A stretch of 64,000 bases of DNA from an uncultured Aquimarina sp. (GCA_947500505.1 CANMSL010000003.1:124001-188000), one strand, 5' to 3'; counted from the stretch's first letter, positions 53,872 to 63,100 are shown. Notes: generated by a model from the letters alone, not told the origin. Numbers and translations are program-made.

Positions 53872-54384
53872 AACTGCCTGTATTTCTGTTGCTATTTCTT
53901 CCACCTCCTTATCATCTGTAGATATAATATACTCTGCCTGGTTATAATAAAATGAACGCTCAAAAAGGTGCTTTCTAATAAAATCCTTTAGATCTTCCTG
54001 AGAATTCACATGAGATATTAACGGACGCTTATGTTTTTCTGTAAATAATCTTGTGACCAATTCTTGCAAAGACGTTTTTAAGTATACACTTTTAGCATCC
54101 TTTCGGCTCTTAATTAACTCCAAGTTTCCTGCAAAACAAGGTGTCCCACCTCCCAAAGAGATAATAGTATTAGTATAAGTTTCCAGGACCATTTTTAGAT
54201 ATTCATTTTCTTTTTTTCTGAAATATATTTCTCCATTTTCTTCAAAAATCTTGTTTATGGATTTCTTTTCTCGAGCCTCAATATATTGATCCAAATCCAG
54301 GCATTCCATTTCTAATTTTGATGCTAAATCCCTGCCAATAGAGGATTTACCACAACCCATGTATCCTAATAAAATAATATTCAT
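53863..54384 (-). CDS. aroK: shikimate kinase
   Basis: 173 residues. NMP-kinase fold: Walker A GYMGCGKSSIGRDLASKL (~7-24), shikimate-binding DLDQYIEAREKKSINKIFEENGE, SLGGGTPCF (Walker B region GGG) and the lid RLFTEKHKRPLI. Phosphorylates shikimate at C3 using ATP in aromatic amino-acid synthesis. Single gene, convergent with the PRTase gene. Confidence 0.95.
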   Translation of the reverse strand: MNIILLGYMGCGKSSIGRDLASKLEMECLDLDQYIEAREKKSINKIFEENGEIYFRKKENEYLKMVLETYTNTIISLGGGTPCFAGNLELIKSRKDAKSVYLKTSLQELVTRLFTEKHKRPLISHVNSQEDLKDFIRKHLFERSFYYNQAEYIISTDDKEVEEIATEIQAVLF

Positions 54385-54459
54385 AAACTAAAATTTAGAC
54401 TATTTATACCTGAAAAAAAGGTCATTTAAAATAAAACGTAAATTTATATTAAATTCTTC

Positions 54460-54489
54460 TTGAAAAATAAATTAATGATAGTATATTTG
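54460..54489 (+). promoter_or_regulatory. housekeeping promoter of the tRNA-Lys genes
   Basis: TTG (54460-54462), 19-nt spacer, TATATTTG (54482-54489), 28 bp before the first tRNA-Lys. Fits the Bacteroidota consensus. Confidence 0.7.
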
Positions 54490-54517
54490 CACCCGCATTC
54501 AAGGAAAAAGAATGTAT

Positions 54518-54590
54518 GACCGGGTAGCTCAGTTGGTAGAGCATCTCCCTTTTAAGGAGAGGGTCCTGGGTTCGAGCCCCAGCCCGGTCA
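54518..54590 (+). tRNA. tRNA-Lys (anticodon TTT), copy 1
   Basis: 73 nt. Acceptor GACCGGG pairs with CCCGGTC, discriminator A. D-loop GCTCAGTTGGTAGAGC, anticodon arm TCTCC-CTTTTAA-GGAGA with anticodon TTT (Lys AAA/AAG), T arm CTGGGTTCGAGCCCCAG. No encoded CCA. Confidence 0.97.
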
Positions 54591-54669
54591 CTTTTGAATA
54601 AATAATAATTTAGCTTTAGGATTGTTTTTCAAAAAAGTTCTTTTAAATATTTAAAATAAATTCATTAAT

Positions 54670-54742
54670 GACCGGGTAGCTCAGTTGGTAGAGCATCTCC
54701 CTTTTAAGGAGAGGGTCCTGGGTTCGAGCCCCAGCCCGGTCA
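54670..54742 (+). tRNA. tRNA-Lys (anticodon TTT), copy 2
   Basis: 73 nt, base-for-base identical to copy 1, starting 79 nt after the end of copy 1. The two are probably co-transcribed from the upstream promoter and end at the terminator just downstream. A recent tandem duplication is likely. Confidence 0.97.
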
Positions 54743-54744
54743 CC

Positions 54745-54777
54745 AAAAGTATCACAATTATACTGTGATACTTTTTT
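54745..54777 (+). terminator. intrinsic terminator after the tRNA-Lys pair
   Basis: 12-bp stem AAAAGTATCACA / TGTGATACTTTT with a 7-nt loop and a T run, 2 bp after the second tRNA-Lys. Confidence 0.82.
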
Positions 54778-54810
54778 AGTTTTATATCACATTGTAAGGC
54801 ATCTTTATTT

Positions 54811-54894
54811 ACCCGGATGCTGGAATTGGTAGACAGGCATGGTTGAGGGCCATGTGTCCATTAGGGCGTGTGGGTTCGACTCCCATTCCGGGTA
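54811..54894 (+). tRNA. tRNA-Leu (anticodon GAG)
   Basis: 84 nt with a long variable arm, as expected of class II tRNAs. Acceptor ACCCGGA pairs with TCCGGGT, discriminator A. Anticodon arm CATGG-TTGAGGG-CCATG gives anticodon GAG (Leu CUC/CUU). T arm TGGGTTCGACTCCCA. The acceptor begins with A rather than the more common G. Confidence 0.93.
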
Positions 54895-55296
54895 CTTATA
54901 ATTTAATGCTCTGCTTTCTGCATTAAAAAGCGGGCTAAAATTCTCTTTTTTGAATTAGGTTTTATTCAGAAATACATTTATCATTGACGCAACGGCAAAC
55001 ACATTAAATTTCGGATTTCATCGTTTTAAAAAAACCACCGAATTACCGAGGATAATACTGCAAATATCCTCTTTTATGAAAGCATCTTATGCCAAATCGC
55101 TTGCCAATGCCTGATTAAGAAACAATATGAACGCGTCAACAGAAACCTGGCAGAAATTATTTTTTAAGTCTTTAATGAACGATATTGTCGGCTGTACTAT
55201 ATTCTTATTTTAACAAATGACCCTAATATTTTAACAAGTCCCAAAAGATAAATACATACTTTTTGTTTAAATTTGTTTAACAATCATTCTAAAAAA
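54895..55296. other. intergenic region before the crt regulator
   Basis: 402 bp with no convincing gene. A TAAATTTG sequence (55268-55275) fits the -7 consensus but has no -33 partner at the right distance. A sequence-specific operator for the MerR regulator would be expected here; I cannot identify it. Confidence 0.4.
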
Positions 55297-56193
55297 GTGA
55301 ACAATATTAAACAGAATTTTAGTATCAAGGATCTGGAAAATCTATGTGGAGTAAAAGCTCATACGATTAGAATATGGGAAAAAAGATACAATTTATTATC
55401 ACCTGACCGCACAGAAACTAACATACGCACTTACAGCTTACAAAGTCTTCAAAAATTGCTTAATGTCACTTATTTGGTAAATAGCGGATACAAAATATCT
55501 AGAGTATCTAAGCTCAATAACGAAGAAATTGACGAATACGTTAGACGTATCGTTTCTGATAATAGTACTAAGAGTCAAGCGATCAATTCTTTAAAAATTT
55601 CAATGCTTAATTATGACCTGCAGCTTTTTTTGGGGACTTATGAGCAATTATCAGAGAAAAGAACATTTAGGCAAATTTTTATTGACGTTTTTATACCATT
55701 ATTAACAGAAATTGGATTGTTATGGCAAACAAATACAATAAGTCCTTCTCACGAACATTTTATAACGAATCTAATCAAGCAAAAGTTACTAACTAATATA
55801 GAAAAGCTTCAATACTCCAAACCCACTATAACTAATAAAGCTTTTATTTTGTTTCTTCCCGAAAACGAGATACATGAATTAGGTTTATTATATATCAATT
55901 ATGAAATTCTACTTAAAGGATATAAAGCAATTTATCTTGGTCCCAGTATTCCATTGGACAGTCTACCAAATATGCTTTCTTTTCATGAGAATACAACTTT
56001 TCTTTCATACTTTACCGTAAAACCCGAGAAAGATAAAATAGAAGAATACCTAGAAAAATTTAATCAACTTGTTTGTTCTAAAAGAGAAAGTGAATTGTGG
56101 ATGCTTGGTAAACAAATAATGCATATTTCTGATAACAGTTCTTCCAATCATCGCTATTTTTCATCAATTTCGGATCTCATAAAAGAATTATAG
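55297..56193 (+). CDS. MerR-family regulator with B12-binding domain (CarH/LitR-like)
   Basis: 298 residues from GTG 55297 (opening NNIKQNFSIKDLENLCG), preferred because the TTG at 55273 lies inside the likely promoter. N-terminal MerR helix-turn-helix (~8-75: AHTIRIWEKRYNLLSPDRTE). Residues ~105-180 resemble the helical B12-cap domain (LWQTNTISPSHEHFITNLI with W and EH). Residues ~185-285 are the Rossmann-like B12 domain with ENEIHELGL, fitting the cobalt-ligand motif (D/E)xHxxG, and YLGPSIPL. In Bacteroidota such regulators sit next to carotenoid genes and give light control. Whether this one binds B12 is inferred from residues. Confidence 0.85.
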   Translation: MNNIKQNFSIKDLENLCGVKAHTIRIWEKRYNLLSPDRTETNIRTYSLQSLQKLLNVTYLVNSGYKISRVSKLNNEEIDEYVRRIVSDNSTKSQAINSLKISMLNYDLQLFLGTYEQLSEKRTFRQIFIDVFIPLLTEIGLLWQTNTISPSHEHFITNLIKQKLLTNIEKLQYSKPTITNKAFILFLPENEIHELGLLYINYEILLKGYKAIYLGPSIPLDSLPNMLSFHENTTFLSYFTVKPEKDKIEEYLEKFNQLVCSKRESELWMLGKQIMHISDNSSSNHRYFSSISDLIKEL

Positions 56194-56212
56194 CAACATT
56201 TTATAAATAAAT

Positions 56213-57706
56213 ATGTCTCAAAAAGTAGTAATCATAGGTTCTGGGTTTTCTTCTCTATCAGCTTCTTGCTATCTGGCTAATCTAGGATATGATGTAAGCA
56301 TCTATGAAAAAAACAATACTGTTGGTGGCAGAGCCAGACAATTGAAAAAAGAAGGATTTACATTTGATATTGGTCCATCCTGGTATTGGATGCCTGATGT
56401 ATTTGAGAAGTTCTTTAATGATTTTAATACATCTCCATCTGACTTTTATTCATTAGACAAGTTAAATCCCGCCTATAAGGTATTTTTTGAAAATAAAGAA
56501 AGTATAACTATAGGAGACACTTTGGAAAAAATTTATGGAGCTTTTGAAAGGGAAGAAAAAGGAAGCTCTTTAAAATTGAAGAAGTTTATTTCCGAAGCCA
56601 AGAATAATTATGACATTGCTATTAAAGAATTAGTTTACAGACCAGGTGTTTCGCCAATGGAATTAGTAACTAAAGAAACTATAAAAAGAATAGGACAATT
56701 TTTTAGAACAATATCAAAAGAGGTAAGAAAAGAGTTTAAGAATAAAAAGTTGATTCAAATTCTGGAATTCCCTGTACTATTTCTTGGGGCGAAGCCAAGC
56801 GATACCCCAGCATTCTATAGTTTTATGAATTATGCAGATTTTGGATTGGGAACCTGGCATCCAAAAGGAGGAATGTATCAGGTTATACTGGGAATGAAAA
56901 AATTAGCACAATCGTTAGGTGTTCAAATTTTTACGAGTGCTGCAGTGGATAAAATTTTAGTAACTAACGGTAATGCAGTTGGGATTACTGTAGATTCTAA
57001 TCTAATTGAAGCAGATATTGTATTATGCGGAGCCGATTACCACCATGGAGAAACATTATTAGAACCGCAATATCGTCAATACTCAGAAAAATATTGGGAA
57101 CGTAAAACTTTTGCTCCTTCTTCCCTACTTTTCTATGTTGGATTTGATAAAAAACTGAACAATATCCATCATCACAATTTGTTTTTTGACACCGATTTTG
57201 ATGCACACGCAAAAGATATTTACGACGATCCTAAGTGGCCGGATGAACCTCTTTTTTACGCTAATTTTACATCTGTAACTGATCCGGGATCTGCTCCTTT
57301 CGGTAAAGAGAATGGTTTTTTCTTAATTCCATTAGCTCCAGGCATAAAAGACACCCCTGAACTCAGAGAAACATATTTTGATAAAATTATAACTCGTTTT
57401 GAAGATTTGACCGAACAAAATGTTCAAAATAGTATTATATTTAAAGAGTCTTTTTGTGTAAAAGACTTCGTTAAAGAATACAATTCATATAAAGGAAATG
57501 CATATGGAATGGCAAATACATTATTGCAGACTGCATTTCTTAGACCTAAATTGAAAAGTAAAAAAGTGGAAAACTTATATTTTACAGGTCAACTTACCGT
57601 TCCAGGACCAGGGGTCCCACCATCTCTCATCTCTGGAAAATTGGTAGCAGGGCTAATAGAATCAAATACTAAAGCGTCAAAAAAACTAGAATCACAAATG
57701 GTTTGA
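56213..57706 (+). CDS. crtI: phytoene desaturase
   Basis: 497 residues. FAD dinucleotide-binding motif VVIIGSGFSSLSASCYLANLG (quoted in part) at the N-terminus with the following GGRARQLKKEGFTFDIGPSW typical of CrtI, and the family C-terminus FTGQLTVPGPGVPPSLISGK. Introduces four double bonds into phytoene to make lycopene at the membrane. 19 bp after the regulator gene and 90 bp before crtB. No signal peptide; peripheral membrane protein. All visible motifs intact. Confidence 0.95.
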   Translation: MSQKVVIIGSGFSSLSASCYLANLGYDVSIYEKNNTVGGRARQLKKEGFTFDIGPSWYWMPDVFEKFFNDFNTSPSDFYSLDKLNPAYKVFFENKESITIGDTLEKIYGAFEREEKGSSLKLKKFISEAKNNYDIAIKELVYRPGVSPMELVTKETIKRIGQFFRTISKEVRKEFKNKKLIQILEFPVLFLGAKPSDTPAFYSFMNYADFGLGTWHPKGGMYQVILGMKKLAQSLGVQIFTSAAVDKILVTNGNAVGITVDSNLIEADIVLCGADYHHGETLLEPQYRQYSEKYWERKTFAPSSLLFYVGFDKKLNNIHHHNLFFDTDFDAHAKDIYDDPKWPDEPLFYANFTSVTDPGSAPFGKENGFFLIPLAPGIKDTPELRETYFDKIITRFEDLTEQNVQNSIIFKESFCVKDFVKEYNSYKGNAYGMANTLLQTAFLRPKLKSKKVENLYFTGQLTVPGPGVPPSLISGKLVAGLIESNTKASKKLESQMV

Positions 57707-57796
57707 TTATCAAAAAGACATACAAATTTATCTAATAGACCTCCATATTAGTTTATAAACATACCCCTAGATTAAGTATAACTTAAATTAACACAG

Positions 57797-58636
57797 ATGA
57801 AAGCATTATTTGACTCCGTTTCTTATAGTTGTAGTAAAACTGTTACTAGCTCGTATAGCACTTCATTTTCTTTAGCATCTAAAATGTTGTCGGATACCAT
57901 CCGCCAGGATATCTATAATATTTATGGATTTGTAAGATTTGCAGATGAAATCGTAGATAGTTTTCACGAATATGATAAAGAAACGTTGTTTAATGATTTC
58001 GAAACCGAAATGTATAAGGCTATAGAATATAAGATCAGTCTAAATCCTATTCTTAATTCATTTCAGAAAACTGTACACCAATATAATATCGAACCAGAAT
58101 TGTATGAAGCTTTTATGAAAAGTATGCGCTTGGATCTTCATAAAAAGAACTATTTAACTAAAAATGAATATAAAGAATACATATACGGCTCTGCGGATGT
58201 TGTAGGATTAATGTGTCTTAAAGTATTTGTAAAAGGAGATCAAATAAAATACAGTGAACTAAAAAAGAGTGCAATGCACTTAGGTTCGGCTTTTCAAAAA
58301 GTTAATTTTTTACGGGACTTAAAAGCAGATTTCGAAGATTTAAGTAGAACGTATTTCCCTAATACTGATTTAACCCAATTAGATGAAGCTTCTAAATTGC
58401 GAATAATTGAAGAAATTCAGGAAGATTTTGATAAAGCTTTTGAAGGTATTATGAAATTACCTGTCGAAGCAAAATTTGGTGTATACACTGCTTATATCTA
58501 TTACAAAAAGTTACTTAACAAACTAAAGGCAACACCTTCGGTAGAGATAAAAAATACCAGAATCCGAGTGCCAAATTATCAAAAATTTGGTTTACTAGCT
58601 AAATCATATTTTGATTATCGATTTCATTTAATTTAG
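57797..58636 (+). CDS. crtB: phytoene synthase
   Basis: 279 residues. Trans-isoprenyl-diphosphate synthase fold with two aspartate motifs: FVRFADEIVDSF (DxxxD, about residue 49-53) and NFLRDLKADFEDL (DxxxD, about 173-177). Condenses two geranylgeranyl diphosphates head-to-head to phytoene. Same strand as crtI and crtZ, 90 bp and 27 bp from them. Confidence 0.95.
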   Translation: MKALFDSVSYSCSKTVTSSYSTSFSLASKMLSDTIRQDIYNIYGFVRFADEIVDSFHEYDKETLFNDFETEMYKAIEYKISLNPILNSFQKTVHQYNIEPELYEAFMKSMRLDLHKKNYLTKNEYKEYIYGSADVVGLMCLKVFVKGDQIKYSELKKSAMHLGSAFQKVNFLRDLKADFEDLSRTYFPNTDLTQLDEASKLRIIEEIQEDFDKAFEGIMKLPVEAKFGVYTAYIYYKKLLNKLKATPSVEIKNTRIRVPNYQKFGLLAKSYFDYRFHLI

Positions 58637-58663
58637 TAGCATGTTAAAAGAAATACATCTAAG

Positions 58664-59113
58664 ATGAATAGTATGATTTGGATATTGATATTTATACTCA
58701 CATTTTGTTTTATGGAGTTCATGGCCTGGTTTACTCATAAATATATTATGCACGGTTTTCTGTGGTCCCTCCATAAAGATCACCATCATAAGGATCACAG
58801 TAGCTGGTGGGAACGTAATGATTTATTTTTTGTATTTTATGCAGTAATAAGCATGTCATGCATTATGCTACACGATCCTGTTTCTTTTTGGGTAGGAGAA
58901 CCTATTGGTTTCGGAATTTTAGCTTATGGTATTGCATACTTCCTTGTACATGATATTTTTATCCATCAACGTTTTAAACTATTCAGAAATGCAAATCACT
59001 GGTATGCCAAAGGTGTGCGAAGAGCTCATAAAATTCATCATAAGCATTTAGGTAAAAATAAGGGAGAATGCTTCGGAATGTTATTTGTCCCTTTTAAGTA
59101 TTTTAAAAAGTGA
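58664..59113 (+). CDS. crtZ: beta-carotene hydroxylase (fatty-acid hydroxylase superfamily)
   Basis: 149 residues, four helices in the membrane. Histidine clusters of the non-haem di-iron enzymes: HKYIMHG (HxxxxH), LHKDHHHKDH (HxxHH), HDIFIHQRF (H) and RRAHKIHHKHLG (HxxHH). Hydroxylates beta-ionone rings at C3/C3' to give zeaxanthin. It needs a lycopene cyclase upstream in the pathway; none is in this window. Converges with the TlpA gene with 2 bp between stops. Confidence 0.93.
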   Translation: MNSMIWILIFILTFCFMEFMAWFTHKYIMHGFLWSLHKDHHHKDHSSWWERNDLFFVFYAVISMSCIMLHDPVSFWVGEPIGFGILAYGIAYFLVHDIFIHQRFKLFRNANHWYAKGVRRAHKIHHKHLGKNKGECFGMLFVPFKYFKK

Positions 59114-59115
59114 AT

Positions 59116-59682
59116 TTATTGTATTAGTAGTTGATCTATGATTGATCTTACTTTATCAGTATTCCAATCCGCGGCTCCCACCTTATGAATTATAATTGTT
59201 CCATTTTTGTCAATCAGATAAGTACCTGGAATAGGTTTATGTACAAAAGGTTTAGGATGTTCTGATAACGAACGATATATTGGATAATTGTAGCTCTTAT
59301 CCCTCATAAATTTATCTAGCTCGGGATCATCATCCTCGGTTAAAAAGACAAATAATACCTCATCCTTATAATCGTTATATAATTCCTGTAAAGATGGCAT
59401 TTCTGCAATACAAGGGGGACACCAGGTAGCCCAATAATTTAATAAAACTACTTTTCCTTTGGCAGTATTAAAATTCATTGACTCTGTATTCACGCCATGG
59501 AGTTTCCAATCATAAGAACTAACCTGAGCACGTTCTTCTACGTCTACTACATCTGGACTAAAAGAAAATATTCTCGTTAAGAAAATCTGCATCATTCCTC
59601 TGGTACTAGGAATAAAGAAGAGCAATAGAATAATTACAAAAATTAGATTAGAAATATTCTTTTTATTGAATTTCATAAACAA
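59116..59682 (-). CDS. TlpA-family thioredoxin-like protein
   Basis: 188 residues. Membrane anchor at ~10-30 (LIFVIILLLFFIPSTRGMMQ), then a thioredoxin domain with the redox motif YWATWCPPCIAEMPS (WCxxC, CPPC) and the cis-Pro in IPGTYLIDKNGTI. Probably a periplasmic disulfide reductase supplying electrons for cytochrome or envelope proteins. A TACTTTTG -7-like box lies ~37 bp upstream, without -33. Confidence 0.88.
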   Translation of the reverse strand: MFMKFNKKNISNLIFVIILLLFFIPSTRGMMQIFLTRIFSFSPDVVDVEERAQVSSYDWKLHGVNTESMNFNTAKGKVVLLNYWATWCPPCIAEMPSLQELYNDYKDEVLFVFLTEDDDPELDKFMRDKSYNYPIYRSLSEHPKPFVHKPIPGTYLIDKNGTIIIHKVGAADWNTDKVRSIIDQLLIQ

Positions 59683-59898
59683 TCCGATCTGGTACTATAT
59701 TAAAATAAATAATCTATTCAAAAGTATATATAATCTACGACAAAAACTGATCTAATCTTTATCGAAGTATATTAAACAAATATTAAAAATAAGATTTTAG
59801 GAGGTAAATCTCGTTCTTTAGTCTGATCAGTTTTATTATAAATTTTGAATGCCCGCTGTTGCATTTTCATCCTCCGGGGCGGATCTCCAAATCAATAA

Positions 59899-59920
59899 AG
59901 CGCAACCTTGAGGTTGCGCT
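59899..59920 (-). terminator. hairpin 3' of the metalloprotease gene
   Basis: 9-bp perfect stem AGCGCAACC / GGTTGCGCT with TTGA loop. On the minus strand it is followed by TTTATT. It lies 90 bp past the stop of the M57-like gene. The rest of the 327-bp gap (59683-60009) holds nothing I can name. Confidence 0.6.
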
Positions 59921-60009
59921 CTAAAACTAACAAAAAAACAACGATGAACTTGATAAGTACTCCAAAAAGAGAGTATTAACAAATCATTTCGAATGTGTTA
60001 TTAATATGT

Positions 60010-60813
60010 TTAATACAAAGTTTCTAATGCTATTTTATCGAATACCGACCAATCATTAGAGTTTAAAGCAGTACCCCCATTAAAAACCGAATTAGGATCT
60101 TCTGCATTTGGAGTTGCGCTTATAGGATTAGCATTACTTGTGGTCTCGCCTCGTATTCTTAAATTAGTATGTCTAAATCCAATACAATGACCTAATTCGT
60201 GCATCATATTATATCTCATTTGCGCCTGCACTAAACTAAATGAATTTAAAAAATCGAGATTGATTAAAATTGTCGGATACGGATTTCCATTCGATGGAAA
60301 TCCAGCTGATGCAACTGTAGTGTTTGGTAAAACACCGTTATCAGACTTAACCGTAATATCTGCAAGACTCTGAGAATATACTTGTTTAAATTCTATTCTG
60401 AAATCTCTAATTCTTTCGTTATAGGCAATTATAGCGTTGCTGATTCCATGTCCCCAAGTATTTACTGTAGTGGGTCCAAAAGGTCCATCAGGCGGAAAAC
60501 CTGTACGATCCCAATATATATTTACAACTCTTTTACCAAATATTGGAACACTAATCGCACTCGTATAAAAATGTCTTTTACCAATATGTATTTCTTTGTT
60601 CTCTCTATTGTTTTTAGGTATCATTATGTCATTCTCCACAAGGTAATAATCACCTAAATCAACTTTATCATTAACGGAGTTTTGTACATCAAGTTTCGCT
60701 TGTTCGATGTCAAAATTAAATTCAGAAACGCCATCAAAATTTTCAAGATCATTATCCCCACAGGACGACAAGAGTATTATAGAAAGAGCTAAATAAGTTG
60801 AAAATCTTTTCAT
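60010..60813 (-). CDS. M57-like metalloprotease lipoprotein
   Basis: 267 residues. Lipobox LLSSC at about residue 18. Zinc site NMMHELGHCIGFRHTNLR (HExxHxxGxxH, about 206-216), with DPNSVFNGGTALNSNDWS after it where a Met-turn would normally occur, so the second half of the site is less clear. Belongs to the dual-action HEIGH/M57 peptidase type frequent in Bacteroidota. Likely degrades proteins outside the cell or at the surface. A second gene with the same motif is at 63380. Confidence 0.82.
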   Translation of the reverse strand: MKRFSTYLALSIILLSSCGDNDLENFDGVSEFNFDIEQAKLDVQNSVNDKVDLGDYYLVENDIMIPKNNRENKEIHIGKRHFYTSAISVPIFGKRVVNIYWDRTGFPPDGPFGPTTVNTWGHGISNAIIAYNERIRDFRIEFKQVYSQSLADITVKSDNGVLPNTTVASAGFPSNGNPYPTILINLDFLNSFSLVQAQMRYNMMHELGHCIGFRHTNLRIRGETTSNANPISATPNAEDPNSVFNGGTALNSNDWSVFDKIALETLY

Positions 60814-60872
60814 GAGTAAGGTTTAGTTTAAGAGATTATGATATATTAATAGACATTGAAAAAATGCTATTC

Positions 60873-60934
60873 AAAAAAAAAGAAAGGAAGTAATCTCAAA
60901 ACATTTATTTGTAGCATTGAACTACTTCCTTTCT
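60873..60934 (-). terminator. intrinsic terminator of the four-repeat lipoprotein gene
   Basis: 12-bp stem AGAAAGGAAGTA / TACTTCCTTTCT. On the minus strand the stem is followed directly by ten or so U (complement of the A run at 60873-60882). Ends 24 bp from the lipoprotein gene's stop. Confidence 0.82.
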
Positions 60935-60957
60935 AATTCATGTACTGTAATAATTAA

Positions 60958-62358
60958 TTAGTTACGGGCCACTTCAATAGAGTTTGATAAATCAAACATT
61001 CCTGTAATACCTGCAACGGTTGTCGCCATTTTAATATTAGAATTGTTCTCGTATCTTGCATACCAGATAAAACAAGTACCTACTCCTGCCCCATCAAAAT
61101 TAACTCCTTCTACATCCGCTAGAGTATCCGGAACACCTAGGATATTACCCATATCATCAGTGATCACCCAAGTACTGTTTGTACCAAAAGCATTAGTAGC
61201 ATCTAGTGTTATCCCTGACACAAAATCAGCAGTGCCGTCAACAGTAAATGAGAATGGACCGCCAGAAATACTTCCTGCATTGACCACCTGATTACGCACT
61301 ACTTCAATCGAGTTCGATAGATCAAAGGTTCCTGTAATTCCAGCGACTGTTGTTGCCATTGCTAAATTTGAGTCATTTTCATAACGTGCATACCAGATAA
61401 AACAAGTACCTGCTCCTGCTCCGTCAAAATTTACCATTCCGACAGCATCTAAAGTTGGTGGTGTTCCCAAAATGTTACCCATATCATCAGTTATTACCCA
61501 AATGCTATTTTCTCCAAAAGCATTGGTAGCATCGAGCGTGATCCCTGTTGCAAAATCGGGTTCGCCATCTACATCAAATTCGAATGGACCACCAGAAATA
61601 GATCCTGCGTTAACCACTTGGTTACGCACTACTTCAATCGAGTTCGATAGATCAAAGGTTCCTGTAATTCCAGCGACTGTTGTTGCCATTGCCAGGTTTG
61701 AGTCATTTTCATAACGAGCATACCAGATAAAACAGGTACCTGCTCCTGCTCCGTCAAAATCCACCATTCCGACAGCATCCAATGTCGGCGGTGTTCCCAA
61801 AATGTTACCCATATCATCAGTTATTACCCAAATACTATTTTCTCCAAAAGCATTGGAAGCATCTAGAGTAATTCCTGTTGCAAAATCGGGTTCGCCATCT
61901 ACATCAAATTCGAATGGACCACCAGAAATAGATCCTGCGTTAACCACTTGATTACGCACTACTTCAATCGAGTTCGATAGATCAAAGGTTCCTGTAATTC
62001 CAGCGACTGTTGTTGCCATTGCCAAATTTGAGTCATTTTCATAACGTGCATACCAGATAAAACAAGTACCTGCTCCTGCTCCGTCAAAATCCACCATTCC
62101 GACAGCTTCTAATGTTGGCGGTGTTCCCAAAATGTTACCCATGTCATCAGTAATTACCCAGATACTATTTTCTCCAAAAGCATTGGAAGCATCTAGAGTA
62201 ATTCCTGTTGCAAAATCGGGTTCACCATCTACATCAAATTCGAATGGACCGCCAGAAATAGTCCCTGCATTAACAACTGGTGTGTTGTCATCATCGTCAC
62301 TACACGAAGTTGTGATTAATCCAATCACAAGCATTCCTATCATTAATTTTTTAAACAT
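60958..62358 (-). CDS. lipoprotein of four 110-residue tandem repeats
   Basis: 466 residues. Lipobox TTSCSDDDD at about residue 19. Then four repeats of exactly 110 codons (330 bp), each V-N-A-G-(T/S)-I-S-G-G-P-F then ITLDA(S/T)NAFG, WVITDDMGNILG, FDGAGAGTCFIWYARYEN and FDLSNSIEV. The first three are nearly identical at DNA level, the last has diverged. The repeat is common in Bacteroidota secreted proteins but not named here with certainty; a beta-sandwich surface role is likely. Copy-number change by recombination is expected. Confidence 0.8.
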   Translation of the reverse strand: MFKKLMIGMLVIGLITTSCSDDDDNTPVVNAGTISGGPFEFDVDGEPDFATGITLDASNAFGENSIWVITDDMGNILGTPPTLEAVGMVDFDGAGAGTCFIWYARYENDSNLAMATTVAGITGTFDLSNSIEVVRNQVVNAGSISGGPFEFDVDGEPDFATGITLDASNAFGENSIWVITDDMGNILGTPPTLDAVGMVDFDGAGAGTCFIWYARYENDSNLAMATTVAGITGTFDLSNSIEVVRNQVVNAGSISGGPFEFDVDGEPDFATGITLDATNAFGENSIWVITDDMGNILGTPPTLDAVGMVNFDGAGAGTCFIWYARYENDSNLAMATTVAGITGTFDLSNSIEVVRNQVVNAGSISGGPFSFTVDGTADFVSGITLDATNAFGTNSTWVITDDMGNILGVPDTLADVEGVNFDGAGVGTCFIWYARYENNSNIKMATTVAGITGMFDLSNSIEVARN

Positions 62359-62431
62359 TGCTTTTTGTTTTATGATTATTATACGGTAAAAGTATATTCA
62401 TAAAACTTTTTAAAATGTTAGCTAGCTAACA

Positions 62432-63100
62432 CTAAGCAACATTTTTTAAACGAATTTCCTTTCGATTAAAATCAATTTGTTTTAATTCCTTTAATTCGTT
62501 CATAATAATATTAAGTGTAGGCCGGGATGTGCCTATGAGATTAGCTATATCTCTTTGTGTATAGGGATGATGTATTACAGTATCTCCGGTATTGGGACAA
62601 CAATATCCAAAATCTTCTTTGAGTTCATCAAAAAATTCCAATAGCCTGGTCTTAGTATCTTTAAATAACAACAACTGCAGTCTTCTTTCCAAGCGCTTAA
62701 AACGTAGACCAATGAATTTATAAATTTTAAGACTAAAAGTTTGATTATCGCGCATTAGATCGTGCATCGTTTGCACTCCTATTGGACAAATTGAAGTCGA
62801 ATTATCAATAGACTGTGCAAATTCTGTTCTTTTATCCTCACCCAAAATTGCTTTTTCGCCAAAAAGTTCTCCTCTGGTTAATATAGCTTTCACTACCTCT
62901 TGACCGTCTTCAGAATAATATCCTATTTTTACTTTTCCATTTTCAATAAGATACACTTTGTTAGCAGAGTCTTTTTCAAAATAAATGTAATCACTTTTTC
63001 TATAAGCGTCAAAATCGTGATCTTTCTTATACTTTTTAAATTTATGAGGACACAATACCCTGAAGAGATTGGCATCCTCAAAAAACCAGATTGAACTCAT
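62432..63100 (-). CDS. Crp/Fnr-family transcriptional regulator
   Basis: 222 residues. N-terminal cyclic-nucleotide-binding-like beta barrel (~35-135: VYLIENGKVKIGYYSEDGQE, GELFGEKAILGEDKRTE; the FGE helps mark the PBC position) and a C-terminal winged helix-turn-helix (~175-220: TQRDIANLIGTSRPTLNIIM). Ligand unknown; a key Arg of true cAMP receptors is not obvious in GEKAILGED. In Bacteroidota this type often regulates stress or carbon genes. No promoter consensus seen upstream. Confidence 0.88.
   Translation of the reverse strand: MSSIWFFEDANLFRVLCPHKFKKYKKDHDFDAYRKSDYIYFEKDSANKVYLIENGKVKIGYYSEDGQEVVKAILTRGELFGEKAILGEDKRTEFAQSIDNSTSICPIGVQTMHDLMRDNQTFSLKIYKFIGLRFKRLERRLQLLLFKDTKTRLLEFFDELKEDFGYCCPNTGDTVIHHPYTQRDIANLIGTSRPTLNIIMNELKELKQIDFNRKEIRLKNVA

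Noticed and set aside
54518..54894. Integration site or prophage att at the tRNA genes
   Set aside because: No integrase gene, no duplicated tRNA 3' end with phage genes; the second tRNA-Lys is a full copy, not an att remnant.
60958..62358. CRISPR or tandem noncoding repeat from the regularly spaced DNA repeats
   Set aside because: Period is 330 bp, in frame throughout, and encodes a repeated protein domain with a lipoprotein signal.
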